55,130 nucleotides of DNA from Catellatospora coxensis (GCF_016862635.1 NZ_BONI01000065.1:1-55130); one strand, 5' to 3'. Counted from the first letter of the stretch, positions 34,559-43,644 are shown. Numbers and translations: made by a program. Notes: a model not told the origin generated them from the letters alone.

Positions 34559-35536
34559 ATGACCGCCCCGGACACGTCGGCGAGCCCGGTGCCGCGGGAA
34601 GCCGAACCGATCAAGGCCATCCCGGTCCGGCACCCGGGGCGGTGGGTCGCGATCGCCGTGATCGCGGTGCTGGCGGCGATGTTCGTGCACCTGCTGGTCA
34701 CGAACAAGGCCTTCAACTGGCCGTTCATGTTCCAGAACATGTTCACGCCGCCGGTGATCCGGGGACTGGTCGGCACCGTCACCATCACCGTCCTCGCGAT
34801 GATCATCGGCGTGGTGCTGGGCATCGTCGTCGCGGTCGCCCGGCTGTCGGACAACCCGATCCTGCGCGGCACCTCGTGGGCGTACACCTGGTTCTTCCGG
34901 GCCGTGCCCCGGTACGTGCTGCTGATCGTCATGGGCAACCTGGGCATCCTCTGGCCGCGGCTGGAGATCGGCGTCCCGTTCGACACGTACCTCGGCAAGC
35001 TGTTCGGGCTGGAGAACGCGCACTGGCGGCTGTTCGGCATCGAGACCCGCGAGCTGCTCGTCGGGTTCTGGGTCGGCGTGCTCGGCCTGGCGCTGTCCGA
35101 GGCCGCGTACATGGCCGAGATCGTGCGCGCCGGCATGCTGTCGGTCGACCCGGGCCAGGACGAGGCGGCCACCGCGCTCGGCATGAGCCGCGGGCAGGCC
35201 CTGCGCCGCGTGGTGCTGCCGCAGGCCATGCGCGTGATCATCCCGCCGACCGGCAACGAGACGATCGCGATGCTGAAGGACACCTCGCTGCTCATCGCGG
35301 TGCCGGTCACCGCCGAGCTGTTCTTCCAGCTGTCGGCCATCGGCAACCGGACCTTCCAGGTGTTCCCGATGCTCGTCGCGGCGATCATCTGGTACCTGGT
35401 CCTGGTCAGCATTCTGCTGGTCGGGCAATACTTCCTGGAGAAGCGCTTCTCGCGCGGGTACGGCCGTGCGGCGAAGGCGAAGATGAAGCTCGAAGGCCTG
35501 GCCGCCGAGCACGGGGCGAACCCGGAGGTGCCGTGA
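34559..35536 (+). CDS. Polar amino acid ABC permease
   Basis: The 325-residue permease of the HisM/GlnP type has a first helix at about residues 29-49 and a main membrane domain starting with [20 protein letters not shown]. The ATPase-contact motif is [20 protein letters not shown]. The usual RGTPLLVQ stretch reads [10 protein letters not shown], a substitution that may affect substrate or partner contacts. It is followed by a family-specific loop of about 40 residues ([20 protein letters not shown]). It starts 3 bases after the receptor gene's stop. Confidence 0.9.
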   Translation: MTAPDTSASPVPREAEPIKAIPVRHPGRWVAIAVIAVLAAMFVHLLVTNKAFNWPFMFQNMFTPPVIRGLVGTVTITVLAMIIGVVLGIVVAVARLSDNPILRGTSWAYTWFFRAVPRYVLLIVMGNLGILWPRLEIGVPFDTYLGKLFGLENAHWRLFGIETRELLVGFWVGVLGLALSEAAYMAEIVRAGMLSVDPGQDEAATALGMSRGQALRRVVLPQAMRVIIPPTGNETIAMLKDTSLLIAVPVTAELFFQLSAIGNRTFQVFPMLVAAIIWYLVLVSILLVGQYFLEKRFSRGYGRAAKAKMKLEGLAAEHGANPEVP

Positions 35537-35573
35537 GCCGTTCCGAAGCAGCCGAGCACAGCGGGGCCACGGC

Positions 35574-36386
35574 ATGACCACCCCGCAGCCCGCCCGCCAC
35601 CGCGCGCCCGACGACCCCGCCGGCGCCGAGCCGATGGTGCGCACCGAGAACGTGCACAAGGCGTTCGGGCACGTCAAGGTGCTGCGCGGCATCGACGTCA
35701 CGGTGCCGCGGGGCAACGTATGCGTGGTGCTGGGCCCGTCCGGCTCGGGCAAGTCGACGTTCCTGCGCTGCATCAACCACCTGGAGAAGATCGACGCCGG
35801 GCGGATCTGGGTCGACGGCAGGCTCGTCGGCTACCAGCAGAAGGGCGACAAGCTCCACGAGCTGCACGACAAGGCCGTCGCCGCGCAGCGCCGCGAGATC
35901 GGCATGGTGTTCCAGCGGTTCAACCTGTTCCCGCACATGTGCGCGCTGGAGAACGTGATCGAGGCCCCGACGATGGTCAAGGGGCAGAACAAGGCCGACG
36001 CCCGCCGCCGCGGCATGGAGCTGCTCGACCGGGTCGGCCTGGCCGACAAGGCGCTGAACTACCCGTCCCAGCTGTCCGGCGGCCAGCAGCAGCGCGTCGC
36101 GATCGCCCGCGCCCTGGCCATGGACCCCAAACTGATGCTGTTCGACGAGCCCACCAGCGCCCTGGACCCCGAACTCGTCGGCGACGTCCTCGACGCGATG
36201 AAGGACCTGGCCCGCTCCGGCATGACCATGGTCGTGGTCACCCACGAGATCGGCTTCGCCCGCGAGGTGGGCGACCAGCTCATCTTCATGGACGGCGGCG
36301 TCGTCGTCGAATCCGGCCCGCCCCGCCAGGTCCTCACCACCCCCCAACACCCCCGCACCCGCGACTTCCTCAGCAAGGTCCTCTAA
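35574..36386 (+). CDS. Polar amino acid ABC ATPase
   Basis: The 270-residue ATPase of the GlnQ/HisP type has Walker [10 protein letters not shown] (residues 54-62), Q loop [12 protein letters not shown], signature [15 protein letters not shown], Walker [14 protein letters not shown] and switch His in VVVTHE. About 20 Pro/Ala-rich residues precede the domain; an ATG at 35634 would remove them. A stretch of about 15 residues ([14 protein letters not shown]) forms an insertion typical of this subgroup. It closes the importer operon, and a family A repeat follows the stop after 8 bases. Confidence 0.93.
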   Translation: MTTPQPARHRAPDDPAGAEPMVRTENVHKAFGHVKVLRGIDVTVPRGNVCVVLGPSGSGKSTFLRCINHLEKIDAGRIWVDGRLVGYQQKGDKLHELHDKAVAAQRREIGMVFQRFNLFPHMCALENVIEAPTMVKGQNKADARRRGMELLDRVGLADKALNYPSQLSGGQQQRVAIARALAMDPKLMLFDEPTSALDPELVGDVLDAMKDLARSGMTMVVVTHEIGFAREVGDQLIFMDGGVVVESGPPRQVLTTPQHPRTRDFLSKVL

Positions 36387-36394
36387 CCGAGCGC

Positions 36395-36455
36395 GTTGAT
36401 CATGAACCTATGGCACGGTTCGGCGGCGTGTCGTGGGCACAAGTTCATGATCGAC
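36395..36455 (+). repeat. Family A GATC inverted repeat, copy 5
   Basis: Forward copy directly after the ATPase gene: GTTGATCATGAACC at the left end, TTCATGATCGAC at the right, core GGTTCGGCGGCGTGTCG. It faces copy 6 across the PPOX-fold gene. Confidence 0.9.
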
Positions 36456-36538
36456 GTGGCTCGGCTCCGCTGGACGGCCGCGGTGGGACGGGCGGGCTGG
36501 TGATCGCCGGGGCGGCGGGTGGCGATTAGGGTGGGCGC

Positions 36539-36931
36539 ATGCCTACCGTCGCGGATCTCGAATTCGGGAACTACCTGCTGGTCACCACGTTCCGCAAGGA
36601 CGGGCGGGCCGTGTCGACGCCGGTCTGGGCGGTGCGCGACGGGGCCGACATCTACGTGTGGACCGTCGCCGACAGCGGCAAGGTCAAGCGGCTGCGCCGC
36701 AGCAGCAAGGTCACCATCAGCGACTGCGACGTGCGCGGCAAGGTCAAGGGCCCGAGCATCCCGGCCCGCGCGAAGCTGCTGAGCGCGCCGGAGACCGAGG
36801 CCGTGCGACACCTGCTGGCCAGGAAGTACGGCATCCTCGGCCGCATCACGATGTGGGGCAGCAGGATCCGCCGCGGCGCGGAGGGCACCGTCGGCGTACG
36901 CATCACCGAACCCCTCCCGCCCAAAGCCTGA
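36539..36931 (+). CDS. PPOX-class F420-dependent oxidoreductase-like protein
   Basis: The 130-residue protein has the split-barrel fold: LEFGNYLLVTTFRKDGRAVSTPVW, then VRDGADIYVWTVADSGKVKRLRR and VTISDCDVRGKVKGP. These strands bind FMN or, in most actinobacterial members of this size, coenzyme F420. The ATG follows TAGGGT (36527-36532) by six bases (leaderless). It is a single gene enclosed by facing copies of repeat A (36395 and 36946). The substrate is unknown. Confidence 0.88.
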   Translation: MPTVADLEFGNYLLVTTFRKDGRAVSTPVWAVRDGADIYVWTVADSGKVKRLRRSSKVTISDCDVRGKVKGPSIPARAKLLSAPETEAVRHLLARKYGILGRITMWGSRIRRGAEGTVGVRITEPLPPKA

Positions 36932-36945
36932 CCCGCCTCCCTGGG

Positions 36946-37004
36946 CGATCATGAAGTTGTGGCCGTGACACGCCGTCGAGCCGTGCCATAAGTTCATGAT
37001 CAAC
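36946..37004 (-). repeat. Family A GATC inverted repeat, copy 6
   Basis: Reverse copy, ends CGATCATGAAG and TTCATGATCAAC, core GACACGCCGTCGAGCC. It faces copy 5; a G-rich tandem repeat begins two bases after it. Confidence 0.9.
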
Positions 37005-37005
37005 G

Positions 37006-37050
37006 CGGTCGGGGCGGTCGGGGCGGTCGGGGCGGTCGGGGCGGTCGGGG
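37006..37050 (+). repeat. G-rich tandem repeat upstream of polA
   Basis: Five perfect copies of the 9-bp unit CGGTCGGGG, followed by less regular G-runs to 37069. GGGG tracts separated by 5-base loops fit a G-quadruplex on the coding strand, about 60 bases before the polA promoter. Confidence 0.9.
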
Positions 37051-37118
37051 CGGGCGGGGGAGGCGGGGGTGAGGCGGCGCTGAGGGAGGGCGTCGGGGGG
37101 AGGGCATAAGCTCTTCGG

Positions 37119-39785
37119 GTGACTGAGACGCTGCTGCTGCTGGATGGGCATTCGCTGGCTTACCGGGCGTTCTTCGCGCTGCCCGTGGAGAACTTCGCGA
37201 CCTCGACGGGGCAGCCCACCAACGCCGTGTACGGCTTCACCTCGATGCTGATCAACGTGCTGCGCGACGAGAAGCCCACCCACATCGCCGTCGCCTTCGA
37301 CGTGTCGCGCCAGTCCTTCCGCACCGAGCAGTACGCGGAGTACAAGGCCGGCCGCTCGGAGACCCCGACCGACTTCAAGGGGCAGGTCAGCCTGGTCCAG
37401 GAGGTGCTGGACGCGCTGCAGGTCAAGCACGTGCAGCTGGCCGGCTACGAGGCCGACGACATCATCGCCACGCTCGCCCGGCAGGGCCGCGAGGCCGGCA
37501 TGCGGGTGCTGATCTGCACCGGCGACCGCGACGCGTTCCAGCTGGTCACCAAGGACGTCACGGTGCTGTACCCGCGCAAGGGCGTGTCCGACCTGGCCCG
37601 CATGGACCCGGCCGCGGTGCTGGAGAAGTACGGCGTCGGCCCGGAGCGCTACCGGGATCTGGCCGCGCTGGTCGGCGAGTCCAGCGACAACCTGCCCGGC
37701 GTGCCGGGCGTGGGCCCGAAGACCGCCGCCAAGTGGATCAACCAGTACGACGGCCTCGACGGCGTCATCGCCCGCGTCGACGAGATCAAGGGCAAGGCGG
37801 GCGAGAGCCTGCGCGAGCACCTGGCCGGGGTGATGCGCAACCACCAGATCAACGAGCTGCGCGACGACCTCGACCTGCCGCTGGACGTGCCGTCCTCGCA
37901 CTGGACCACCTGGGACCGCGAGGCCGTGCACCAGGTCTTCGACACGCTGCAGTTCCGGGTGCTGCGCGAGCGGCTGTACCAGTACCTCGACACCGCCGAG
38001 CCGGAGGCCGAGGCGGGCTTCGAGATCGACGGCACGGTGCTCACCGAGCCCGGCGCGCTGGCCGCGTGGCTGGCCGAGCAGGCGCCCGGGCCGGTCGGCG
38101 TCGCCGTCAGCGGCACGTTCGGCCGGGGCACCGGCACGCTGACCGGGCTGGCGCTGGCCGCCGACCACACCGCGGTCTGGGTCGACCCGACCGACCTGGA
38201 AGCCGCCGACGACGCGGCGCTGGCCGCCTGGCTGGCCGACCCGGCGCGGCCCAAGGTGCTGCACGACGCGAAGCCGGCGCTGCTGGCGTTGCAGGCCCGC
38301 GGCTGGGAGCTGAACGGGCTGACCAGCGACACCGCCCTCGCGGCCTACCTGGCCCGTCCCGACCAGCGCTCCTACGACCTGGCCGACCTGGCGGTGCGCT
38401 ACCTGCACCGGGAGCTGCGCGCCGAGGCCAACGACACCGGCCAGCTGGCGCTGGACTTCGGCGACGGCACCGCCGACCACGCCGCCGAGGAGGCGCTGAT
38501 GCTGCGCGCCCGGGCGACCCTCGACCTGGTCGAGGCGCTGGGCGGCGAGCTGGACCGCGGCGACGGCGACCGGCTGCTGGCCGACGTGGAGCTGCCGCTG
38601 GTGCCGGTGCTGGCCGCGATGGAGCGGGTCGGCATCGCCGCCGACACCGACTACCTGACCGAGCTGGAGGCCCAGTTCGCGGGCGAGGTGAAGGCGGCGG
38701 CGCAGGCCGCGTACGGCGACGTGGGCCGCGAGTTCAACCTCGGCTCGCCCAAGCAGCTGCAGGAGATCCTGTTCGGCGAGCTGAACCTGCCCAAGACCAA
38801 GAAGATCAAGACGGGGTACACCACCGACGCCGACGCGCTGCAGTGGCTGTTCGCGCAGACCGGGCACCCGGTGCTGGAGCACCTGCTGCGCCACCGCGAC
38901 GTGGCCAAGCTGAAGTCGACGGTGGACGGCCTGCTCAAGTCGGTCAGCGACGACGGCCGCATCCACACCACGTTCTTCCAGACCGTGGCGGCCACCGGCC
39001 GGCTGTCCAGCACCGACCCGAACCTGCAGAACGTGCCGATCCGCACCGAGGAGGGCCGGCGCATCCGCCGCGCCTTCGTGGTCGGGCCCGGCTACGAGTC
39101 GCTGCTGACGGCCGACTACAGCCAGATCGAGATGCGCATCATGGCGCACCTGTCGCAGGACGCCGGCCTGATCGAGGCCTTCGCCTCCGGCGAGGACCTG
39201 CACACCACGGTCGCCTCGAAGGTCTTCGCGACCGACGAGGTCACCGCCGAGCAGCGGCGCAGGATCAAGGCCATGTCGTACGGGCTGGCGTACGGCCTGT
39301 CGGCGTACGGGCTCTCGCAGCAGCTGGGCATCTCCACCGCGGAGGCGACCGCGCTGATGGAGGACTACTTCGCCCGCTTCGGCGGCGTGCGCGACTACCT
39401 GCACGCGGTCGTCGACCAGGCCCGCAAGGACGGTTACACGGCCACCATCCTGGGCCGCCGCCGCTACCTGCCCGACCTGGTCAGCGACAACCGGCAGCGG
39501 CGCGAGATGGCCGAGCGCATGGCGCTCAACGCCCCGATCCAGGGCTCGGCCGCCGACGTCATCAAGCTCGCGATGCTCCGCGTCGACAAGGCGCTGCGGG
39601 CCGAGGGGCTGGCCTCGCGGATGCTGCTCCAGGTCCACGACGAGCTGGTGTTCGAGGTCGCCGCGGGTGAGCGGGTGGCGCTGGAGGCGCTGGTGCGCCG
39701 GGAGATGGGCGGCGCGGTGGACCTGTCCGTGCCGCTGGAGGTCTCCGTGGGCGCGGGCCACGACTGGAACGAGGCCGACCACTGA
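37119..39785 (+). CDS. polA: DNA polymerase I
   Basis: PolA fills gaps and removes RNA primers. The 888-residue protein has an N-terminal 5'-3' exonuclease (about 1-290; LLLLDGHSLAYRAFFAL, YEADDIIATLA, GDRDAFQLV, SDNLPGVPGVG), a degenerate 3'-5' exonuclease-like middle part, and a polymerase domain (about 500-888). Catalytic acids are Asp666 in ADYSQIEMR and Asp841 in QVHDELVFE. The middle domain lacks the DxE-type metal acids, so proofreading is not expected, as in mycobacteria. The GTG start lies six bases after TAAGCT (37107-37112), suggesting a leaderless transcript. A hairpin ends the gene. Confidence 0.97.
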   Translation: MTETLLLLDGHSLAYRAFFALPVENFATSTGQPTNAVYGFTSMLINVLRDEKPTHIAVAFDVSRQSFRTEQYAEYKAGRSETPTDFKGQVSLVQEVLDALQVKHVQLAGYEADDIIATLARQGREAGMRVLICTGDRDAFQLVTKDVTVLYPRKGVSDLARMDPAAVLEKYGVGPERYRDLAALVGESSDNLPGVPGVGPKTAAKWINQYDGLDGVIARVDEIKGKAGESLREHLAGVMRNHQINELRDDLDLPLDVPSSHWTTWDREAVHQVFDTLQFRVLRERLYQYLDTAEPEAEAGFEIDGTVLTEPGALAAWLAEQAPGPVGVAVSGTFGRGTGTLTGLALAADHTAVWVDPTDLEAADDAALAAWLADPARPKVLHDAKPALLALQARGWELNGLTSDTALAAYLARPDQRSYDLADLAVRYLHRELRAEANDTGQLALDFGDGTADHAAEEALMLRARATLDLVEALGGELDRGDGDRLLADVELPLVPVLAAMERVGIAADTDYLTELEAQFAGEVKAAAQAAYGDVGREFNLGSPKQLQEILFGELNLPKTKKIKTGYTTDADALQWLFAQTGHPVLEHLLRHRDVAKLKSTVDGLLKSVSDDGRIHTTFFQTVAATGRLSSTDPNLQNVPIRTEEGRRIRRAFVVGPGYESLLTADYSQIEMRIMAHLSQDAGLIEAFASGEDLHTTVASKVFATDEVTAEQRRRIKAMSYGLAYGLSAYGLSQQLGISTAEATALMEDYFARFGGVRDYLHAVVDQARKDGYTATILGRRRYLPDLVSDNRQRREMAERMALNAPIQGSAADVIKLAMLRVDKALRAEGLASRMLLQVHDELVFEVAAGERVALEALVRREMGGAVDLSVPLEVSVGAGHDWNEADH

Positions 39786-39791
39786 TCGTCG

Positions 39792-39830
39792 CCAGGTGGC
39801 GGGGACGGGCCGTCCGGCCCCGCCACCTGG
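39792..39830 (+). terminator. Terminator hairpin after polA
   Basis: Perfect 13-bp arms CCAGGTGGCGGGG and CCCCGCCACCTGG with a further small inner stem, seven bases after the polA stop. There is no clear T-run. Confidence 0.75.
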
Positions 39831-39883
39831 GACGGCGGCGATGCGCGGATCGCGGCGCGGCAGGCTGAGCTAGGGTCACGATC

Positions 39884-40390
39884 GTGAGCGCTTCGACCGT
39901 ACTCGTCATGGGAGTGTCCGGCAGCGGCAAGACGACCGTCGGCACGCAGCTGGCCAAGCGCCTCGGCGCCGTCTTCGCCGACGGCGACGACCTGCACCCG
40001 CAGGCCAACGTGATGAAGATGTCCGCGGGCATCCCGCTGACCGACGAGGACCGCGCGCCCTGGCTGCGGCTGTGCGCGCAATGGCTGGCCGGGCAGCAGG
40101 ACGAGGGCATCCCCGCGGTGCTGGCCTGCTCCGCGCTCAAACGCTCCTACCGCGACCTGTTGCGCGAGTCCGCGGCCGGCCTGGCCGTGGTGTACCTGGA
40201 CGGCTCCCGGGAACTGCTGGCCTCGCGGCTGTCGCGCCGCCCCGGGCACTTCTTCAACCCGCGCCTGCTCGACTCGCAGCTCGCCGACCTCGAAGTCCCC
40301 GGCCCCGACGAGGGCGCGATCGTCGTCCCGATCACCCTCAGTCCCGAGGAGATCCTCGACCAGGCTGTGGCGGCGCTGTCCCGGGCCTGA
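39884..40390 (+). CDS. gntK: Gluconokinase
   Basis: The 168-residue kinase phosphorylates gluconate to 6-phosphogluconate for the pentose phosphate pathway. P-loop GVSGSGKTT (residues 10-18), the substrate region DGDDLHPQANVMKMSAGIPL, and ACSALKRSYRDLLR match the GntK family, as do the length and VYLDGSRELLASRLSRRPGH lid. The GTG follows TAGGGT (39871-39876) by seven bases (leaderless). It is monocistronic: polA's terminator precedes it and a long inverted repeat follows 9 bases after its stop. Confidence 0.94.
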   Translation: MSASTVLVMGVSGSGKTTVGTQLAKRLGAVFADGDDLHPQANVMKMSAGIPLTDEDRAPWLRLCAQWLAGQQDEGIPAVLACSALKRSYRDLLRESAAGLAVVYLDGSRELLASRLSRRPGHFFNPRLLDSQLADLEVPGPDEGAIVVPITLSPEEILDQAVAALSRA

Positions 40391-40399
40391 CCCGCGTGT

Positions 40400-40468
40400 A
40401 GATAGACGTTGGCCTATCACGTCGAAAACGATCTACCCGGATTCGATGTGATAGGCCACCGTCTATGC
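40400..40468. repeat. Long inverted repeat, family G
   Basis: Arms of about 26 bases (ATAGACGTTGGCCTATCACG and its near complement) differ by two mismatches and one indel and enclose 17 bases. It follows gntK directly and is rich in A and T compared with its surroundings. Only one copy is in the window. Confidence 0.8.
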
Positions 40469-40580
40469 TGGCCGGCCTCCCGGCCTCCCGGTCGCACTGC
40501 GCCCGGCCCGCGCTCAGCCCCGCCCGGGCTCAGCCCCGCCCGCGCGTGACCGTCGCGCGTCGAGTCGTTGAACCCTGCGT

Positions 40581-40639
40581 CGATCATGAAGTTGTGGACA
40601 CGACACGCCGTCGAACCGTGCCATAAGTTCATGATCAAC
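40581..40639 (-). repeat. Family A GATC inverted repeat, copy 7
   Basis: Reverse copy, 17 bases after the stop of the subtilisin gene (which runs on the minus strand), so it lies 3' of that gene. No facing partner is present nearby. Confidence 0.9.
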
Positions 40640-40656
40640 GCGGGGGAGGGGAGGGG

Positions 40657-41865
40657 TCAGAGGGTTAGTTTGTTGAGGAGGCGGTTGGGGGTGCCGGAGA
40701 GGGAGCCGGTGACCACGTTGGGGGTGGCGTTGGTGACGATCCAGGAGTGAACCGTGGCCTGGCTGGCGTCGCCGTAGGTGGCCTTGTAGAGGGCGGCTAT
40801 GCCGGCGGCGTGCGGGGTGGACATCGAGGTGCCGTTCTTGCTGCCGGTGCCGCCGCCGGGCACCGTCGACACGATGCCCGAGCCGGGGCCGTACAGGTCG
40901 ACGCAGGAGCCGGTGGAGGAGTAGCTGGCGCGGGCGTCGGTGGAGGTGGTGGCCGCGACGACGAGCGACGCGGTCAGGTTGCGGGGCAGCCGGTCGCAGG
41001 AGTTGCCGCCGGTGTTGCCGGCCGAGGTGGCCAGGAAGACGCCCGCGTTCATCATGTTGGTCAGCGCCGTGGCCAGCGTCGAGCTGTACGTCATGTTCCA
41101 CGAGGTGTTGGCGACGGCCGGCTTGACGTGGTTGGTGCGCACCCAGTTGACCGCGGCGACGGCCGATGAGGTGGTGCCGCTGCCGGCGCAGTTGAGCCAC
41201 TTCACGCCGTGCAGCCGTACGGCCTTGGCCACGCCGTACGAGGTGGAGCCGATGGTGCCGGCCACGTGCGTGCCATGGCTGTTGCAGTCGGTGTTGTTGC
41301 TGTCGATCGAGTTGTAGTCGAACGACGCCCGGGTGCCGAAGTTCGGGTGGGACGCGTCGATGCCCGAGTCGATGATGTACGCGTGCACGCCCGCGCCCGT
41401 CGCGGTGTACGTGTAGCTCGCCGACAGCGGCAGCGCGCTCTGGTCGATGCGGTCGATGCCCCACGCGGGCGGGTTGCTCTGCGTGGTGTCGAGCACGTTG
41501 TGGTGCCAGGCGTCGCGCTCGATGGCCAGCACGTCGGCGCTGTGCGACAGCTCGCGCACCTGGGCGGCGCTCAGCTCGGCGGCGAAGCCGTTGACGGTGG
41601 TCCCGAAGTCGACGCGGGCGGTGGTGTGCAGCGCCCGCAGGGCGACCCCGCGGTCCGCGCCCGCGCGGAAGGTGACCAGGTAGGCGCCCGGGATGACGGT
41701 GACGTCCGGGCCGGCGGCGGGGGCGGTGATCGGGACCGGGATCGCCCGGTAGGGCGCGCCGGCGGCGAGCGCGGGTGACGGCAGGGCCACGACGGTGGCC
41801 AGGGCGGTGGCGGTGATCGCGGTGGACGCCAGTAGGCGGGCACGCCAGGACCGGTTGGTTGGCAC
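40657..41865 (-). CDS. Secreted subtilisin-like serine protease
   Basis: The 402-residue preproprotein has a signal peptide (about 1-35, ending ALPSPALAAG), an inhibitor I9-like propeptide (about 57-120, VIPGAYLVTFRAG) and an S8 catalytic domain. The triad is Asp166 in YIIDSGID, His197 in NSHGTHVAG and Ser347 in NGTSMSTPHAAG; Asn284 in SAGNTGGN forms the oxyanion hole. Paired cysteines (C194/C226, C290/C321) suggest disulfides, as in proteinase K-type enzymes. The GTG start has GGGGAGGAAG upstream. The promoter region holds an AT-rich stretch with palindrome TTACAGTAA (41935-41943). It is probably an extracellular scavenging protease. Confidence 0.94.
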   Translation of the reverse strand: MPTNRSWRARLLASTAITATALATVVALPSPALAAGAPYRAIPVPITAPAAGPDVTVIPGAYLVTFRAGADRGVALRALHTTARVDFGTTVNGFAAELSAAQVRELSHSADVLAIERDAWHHNVLDTTQSNPPAWGIDRIDQSALPLSASYTYTATGAGVHAYIIDSGIDASHPNFGTRASFDYNSIDSNNTDCNSHGTHVAGTIGSTSYGVAKAVRLHGVKWLNCAGSGTTSSAVAAVNWVRTNHVKPAVANTSWNMTYSSTLATALTNMMNAGVFLATSAGNTGGNSCDRLPRNLTASLVVAATTSTDARASYSSTGSCVDLYGPGSGIVSTVPGGGTGSKNGTSMSTPHAAGIAALYKATYGDASQATVHSWIVTNATPNVVTGSLSGTPNRLLNKLTL

Positions 41866-41960
41866 GTCTTCCTCCCCAATACCAGGCGCCGCCCTGTTTG
41901 GACGGCGGCTGGCTCGGAGAGTACATAGATATTGTTACAGTAATCAATGTCTGGGGCACG

Positions 41961-41995
41961 AAAAGAGGGCGCCGCCCCGGTGTGGGGCGGCGCCC
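41961..41995 (-). terminator. Terminator of the amino acid permease gene
   Basis: Perfect 12-bp arms GGGCGCCGCCCC / GGGGCGGCGCCC with a 5-base loop, followed on the minus strand by CTCTTTTCG. It is 13 bases after the permease stop: a classic intrinsic terminator. Confidence 0.85.
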
Positions 41996-42007
41996 GGTGC
42001 CACGGAC

Positions 42008-43528
42008 TCACTCGACGTTGGGCCCCTTGTAGGGGTCCGTGCCCTCGTAGGTCTTCGCGTGCTCCCGGTCGTAGCGGATGCCGGGCCGTTCGCGGCTGTG
42101 GTGGTAGCTGTAGATGAAGTAGATGATGAAGCCGAGCAGCATCCAGACCGCGAACCGGACCCAGGTGTCGACGGGCAGGTTGAGCATCAGCCACAGGCTC
42201 GCCAGCGCGGCCAGGATCGGCAACACCGGCACCCACGGCACCCGGAACGGGCGCGGCAGGTCGGGACGGGTCTTGCGTAGCACGATCACGCCGAGCGCGA
42301 CCACGAAGAAGGCGAACAGCGTGCCGATGCTGACCAGCTCGGAGAGCTTCTCCAGCGGGATGAACGCGGCCAGCAGGGCGATGACGACGCCGACCCCGAT
42401 GGTGATCAGGTACGGCGTGCCGTAGGTGCGGTGCACCTTGGCCATGCCGATCGGCAGCAGGCCGTCGCGGGACATCGCGAACAGCACGCGCACCTGGCCG
42501 AGCAGCAGCACCAGCACCACGGTGGTGATGCCGCAGATCGCGCCGAGCGAGATCAGCTTGGCCACCCAGGGCTGGCCGACCACGTCGAACGCGTGCGCCA
42601 GCGGCGCGTCGACGGCCAGCTGCGTGTAGTGCACCATGCCGGTGATGACCAGCGAGACCAGCACGTAGAGCAGGGTGCAGATGACCAGCGAGCCGATGAT
42701 GCCGCGCGGCATGTCCCGTTGCGGGTTGCGCACCTCCTCGGCGGTGGTGGCCACGATGTCGAAGCCGATGTAGGCGAAGAAGACGATCGCCGCGGCGGCC
42801 AGGATGCCCGGGATGCCGAAGTGCACCGGTTCGATGCCGAGCAGCAGCTGGGACAGCGGGGTGTGCCACACCGAGGCGCCGGTCTGCGCGGTCGGCTCGG
42901 CCGGCGGGATGAACGGCTTGTAGTTGGCGAACTTGATGAAGAAGGCGCCCACCACGATCACCAGCAGCACCACGGCCACCTTGATCGCGACCAGTACGCC
43001 GGAGACCCGGCTCGACAGCTTGGTGCCCAGCACGCCCAGGAAGGTGCAGACCGCCACGATGAAGATCGCCCCGAAGTCGGGTATCGCCTTCTCGCCGGCC
43101 ACCCAGGCGGGCAGGCTCAGCAGGTTCGCCAGGTACGCCGACCAGCCGCGGGCCACCACGGCCGCGCCCAGGCCGAGTTCGAGCACCAGGTCCCACCCGA
43201 TGATCCAGGCGACGATCTCGCCCAGGGTCGCGTAGGAGTAGGTGTACGCCGAACCGGCCACCGGCACGGTCGAGGCGAACTCGGCGTAGCAGAGCGCGGC
43301 CAGGCCGCAGACGATGCCGGCCACCACGAACGAGATCACGATCGCGGGACCGGCGTTGACGGCGGCCTGGCGGCCGGTCAGCACGAAGATGCCGGTACCG
43401 ATGATCACGGCGACGCCGAAGATGATCAGGTCGAGGGTGCTCAGGTTCTTCTTGAGTCTGTGTTCAGGCTCGATCGTCTCGGCCATCTCGGCTTCGACAC
43501 GCTTTGTCCTGAATATCCCTATCGCCAC
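42008..43528 (-). CDS. APC-family amino acid permease (cationic type)
   Basis: The 506-residue protein has about twelve hydrophobic helices. The start of helix 1, FGVAVIIGTGIFVLTG, and AALCYAEFASTVPVAGSAYTYSY are typical of the APC superfamily; the N-terminal FRTKRVE and PEHRLKKNLSTLDL match the cationic amino acid transporter group. The family imports basic or small neutral amino acids with protons. The GTG at 43528 keeps the family N terminus; an ATG at 43486 would cut it. The C-terminal tail (YDREHAKTYEGTDPY) is cytoplasmic. Between it and the next gene lies a family C repeat. Confidence 0.92.
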   Translation of the reverse strand: MAIGIFRTKRVEAEMAETIEPEHRLKKNLSTLDLIIFGVAVIIGTGIFVLTGRQAAVNAGPAIVISFVVAGIVCGLAALCYAEFASTVPVAGSAYTYSYATLGEIVAWIIGWDLVLELGLGAAVVARGWSAYLANLLSLPAWVAGEKAIPDFGAIFIVAVCTFLGVLGTKLSSRVSGVLVAIKVAVVLLVIVVGAFFIKFANYKPFIPPAEPTAQTGASVWHTPLSQLLLGIEPVHFGIPGILAAAAIVFFAYIGFDIVATTAEEVRNPQRDMPRGIIGSLVICTLLYVLVSLVITGMVHYTQLAVDAPLAHAFDVVGQPWVAKLISLGAICGITTVVLVLLLGQVRVLFAMSRDGLLPIGMAKVHRTYGTPYLITIGVGVVIALLAAFIPLEKLSELVSIGTLFAFFVVALGVIVLRKTRPDLPRPFRVPWVPVLPILAALASLWLMLNLPVDTWVRFAVWMLLGFIIYFIYSYHHSRERPGIRYDREHAKTYEGTDPYKGPNVE

Positions 43529-43644
43529 GCCCTGATCATCCGCCCGGCGTCACCGTTCGCGCGCGGTTTCGAGGAAAGTGCAATTGCACCGCCAGGCCGC
43601 ATCCCGGCCGTCCCCGCCGCAGGCGACCCGCAGCGCGCGCGCAA

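Noticed and set aside
36519-36782. Other-frame proteins over the PPOX gene
   Set aside because: They overlap a well-supported gene with a leaderless start and have low-complexity Arg/Ala/Ser sequence.
5716-40639. Family A repeats as a CRISPR array
   Set aside because: Copies are scattered over 35 kb in both orientations, with no regular spacers and no cas genes.
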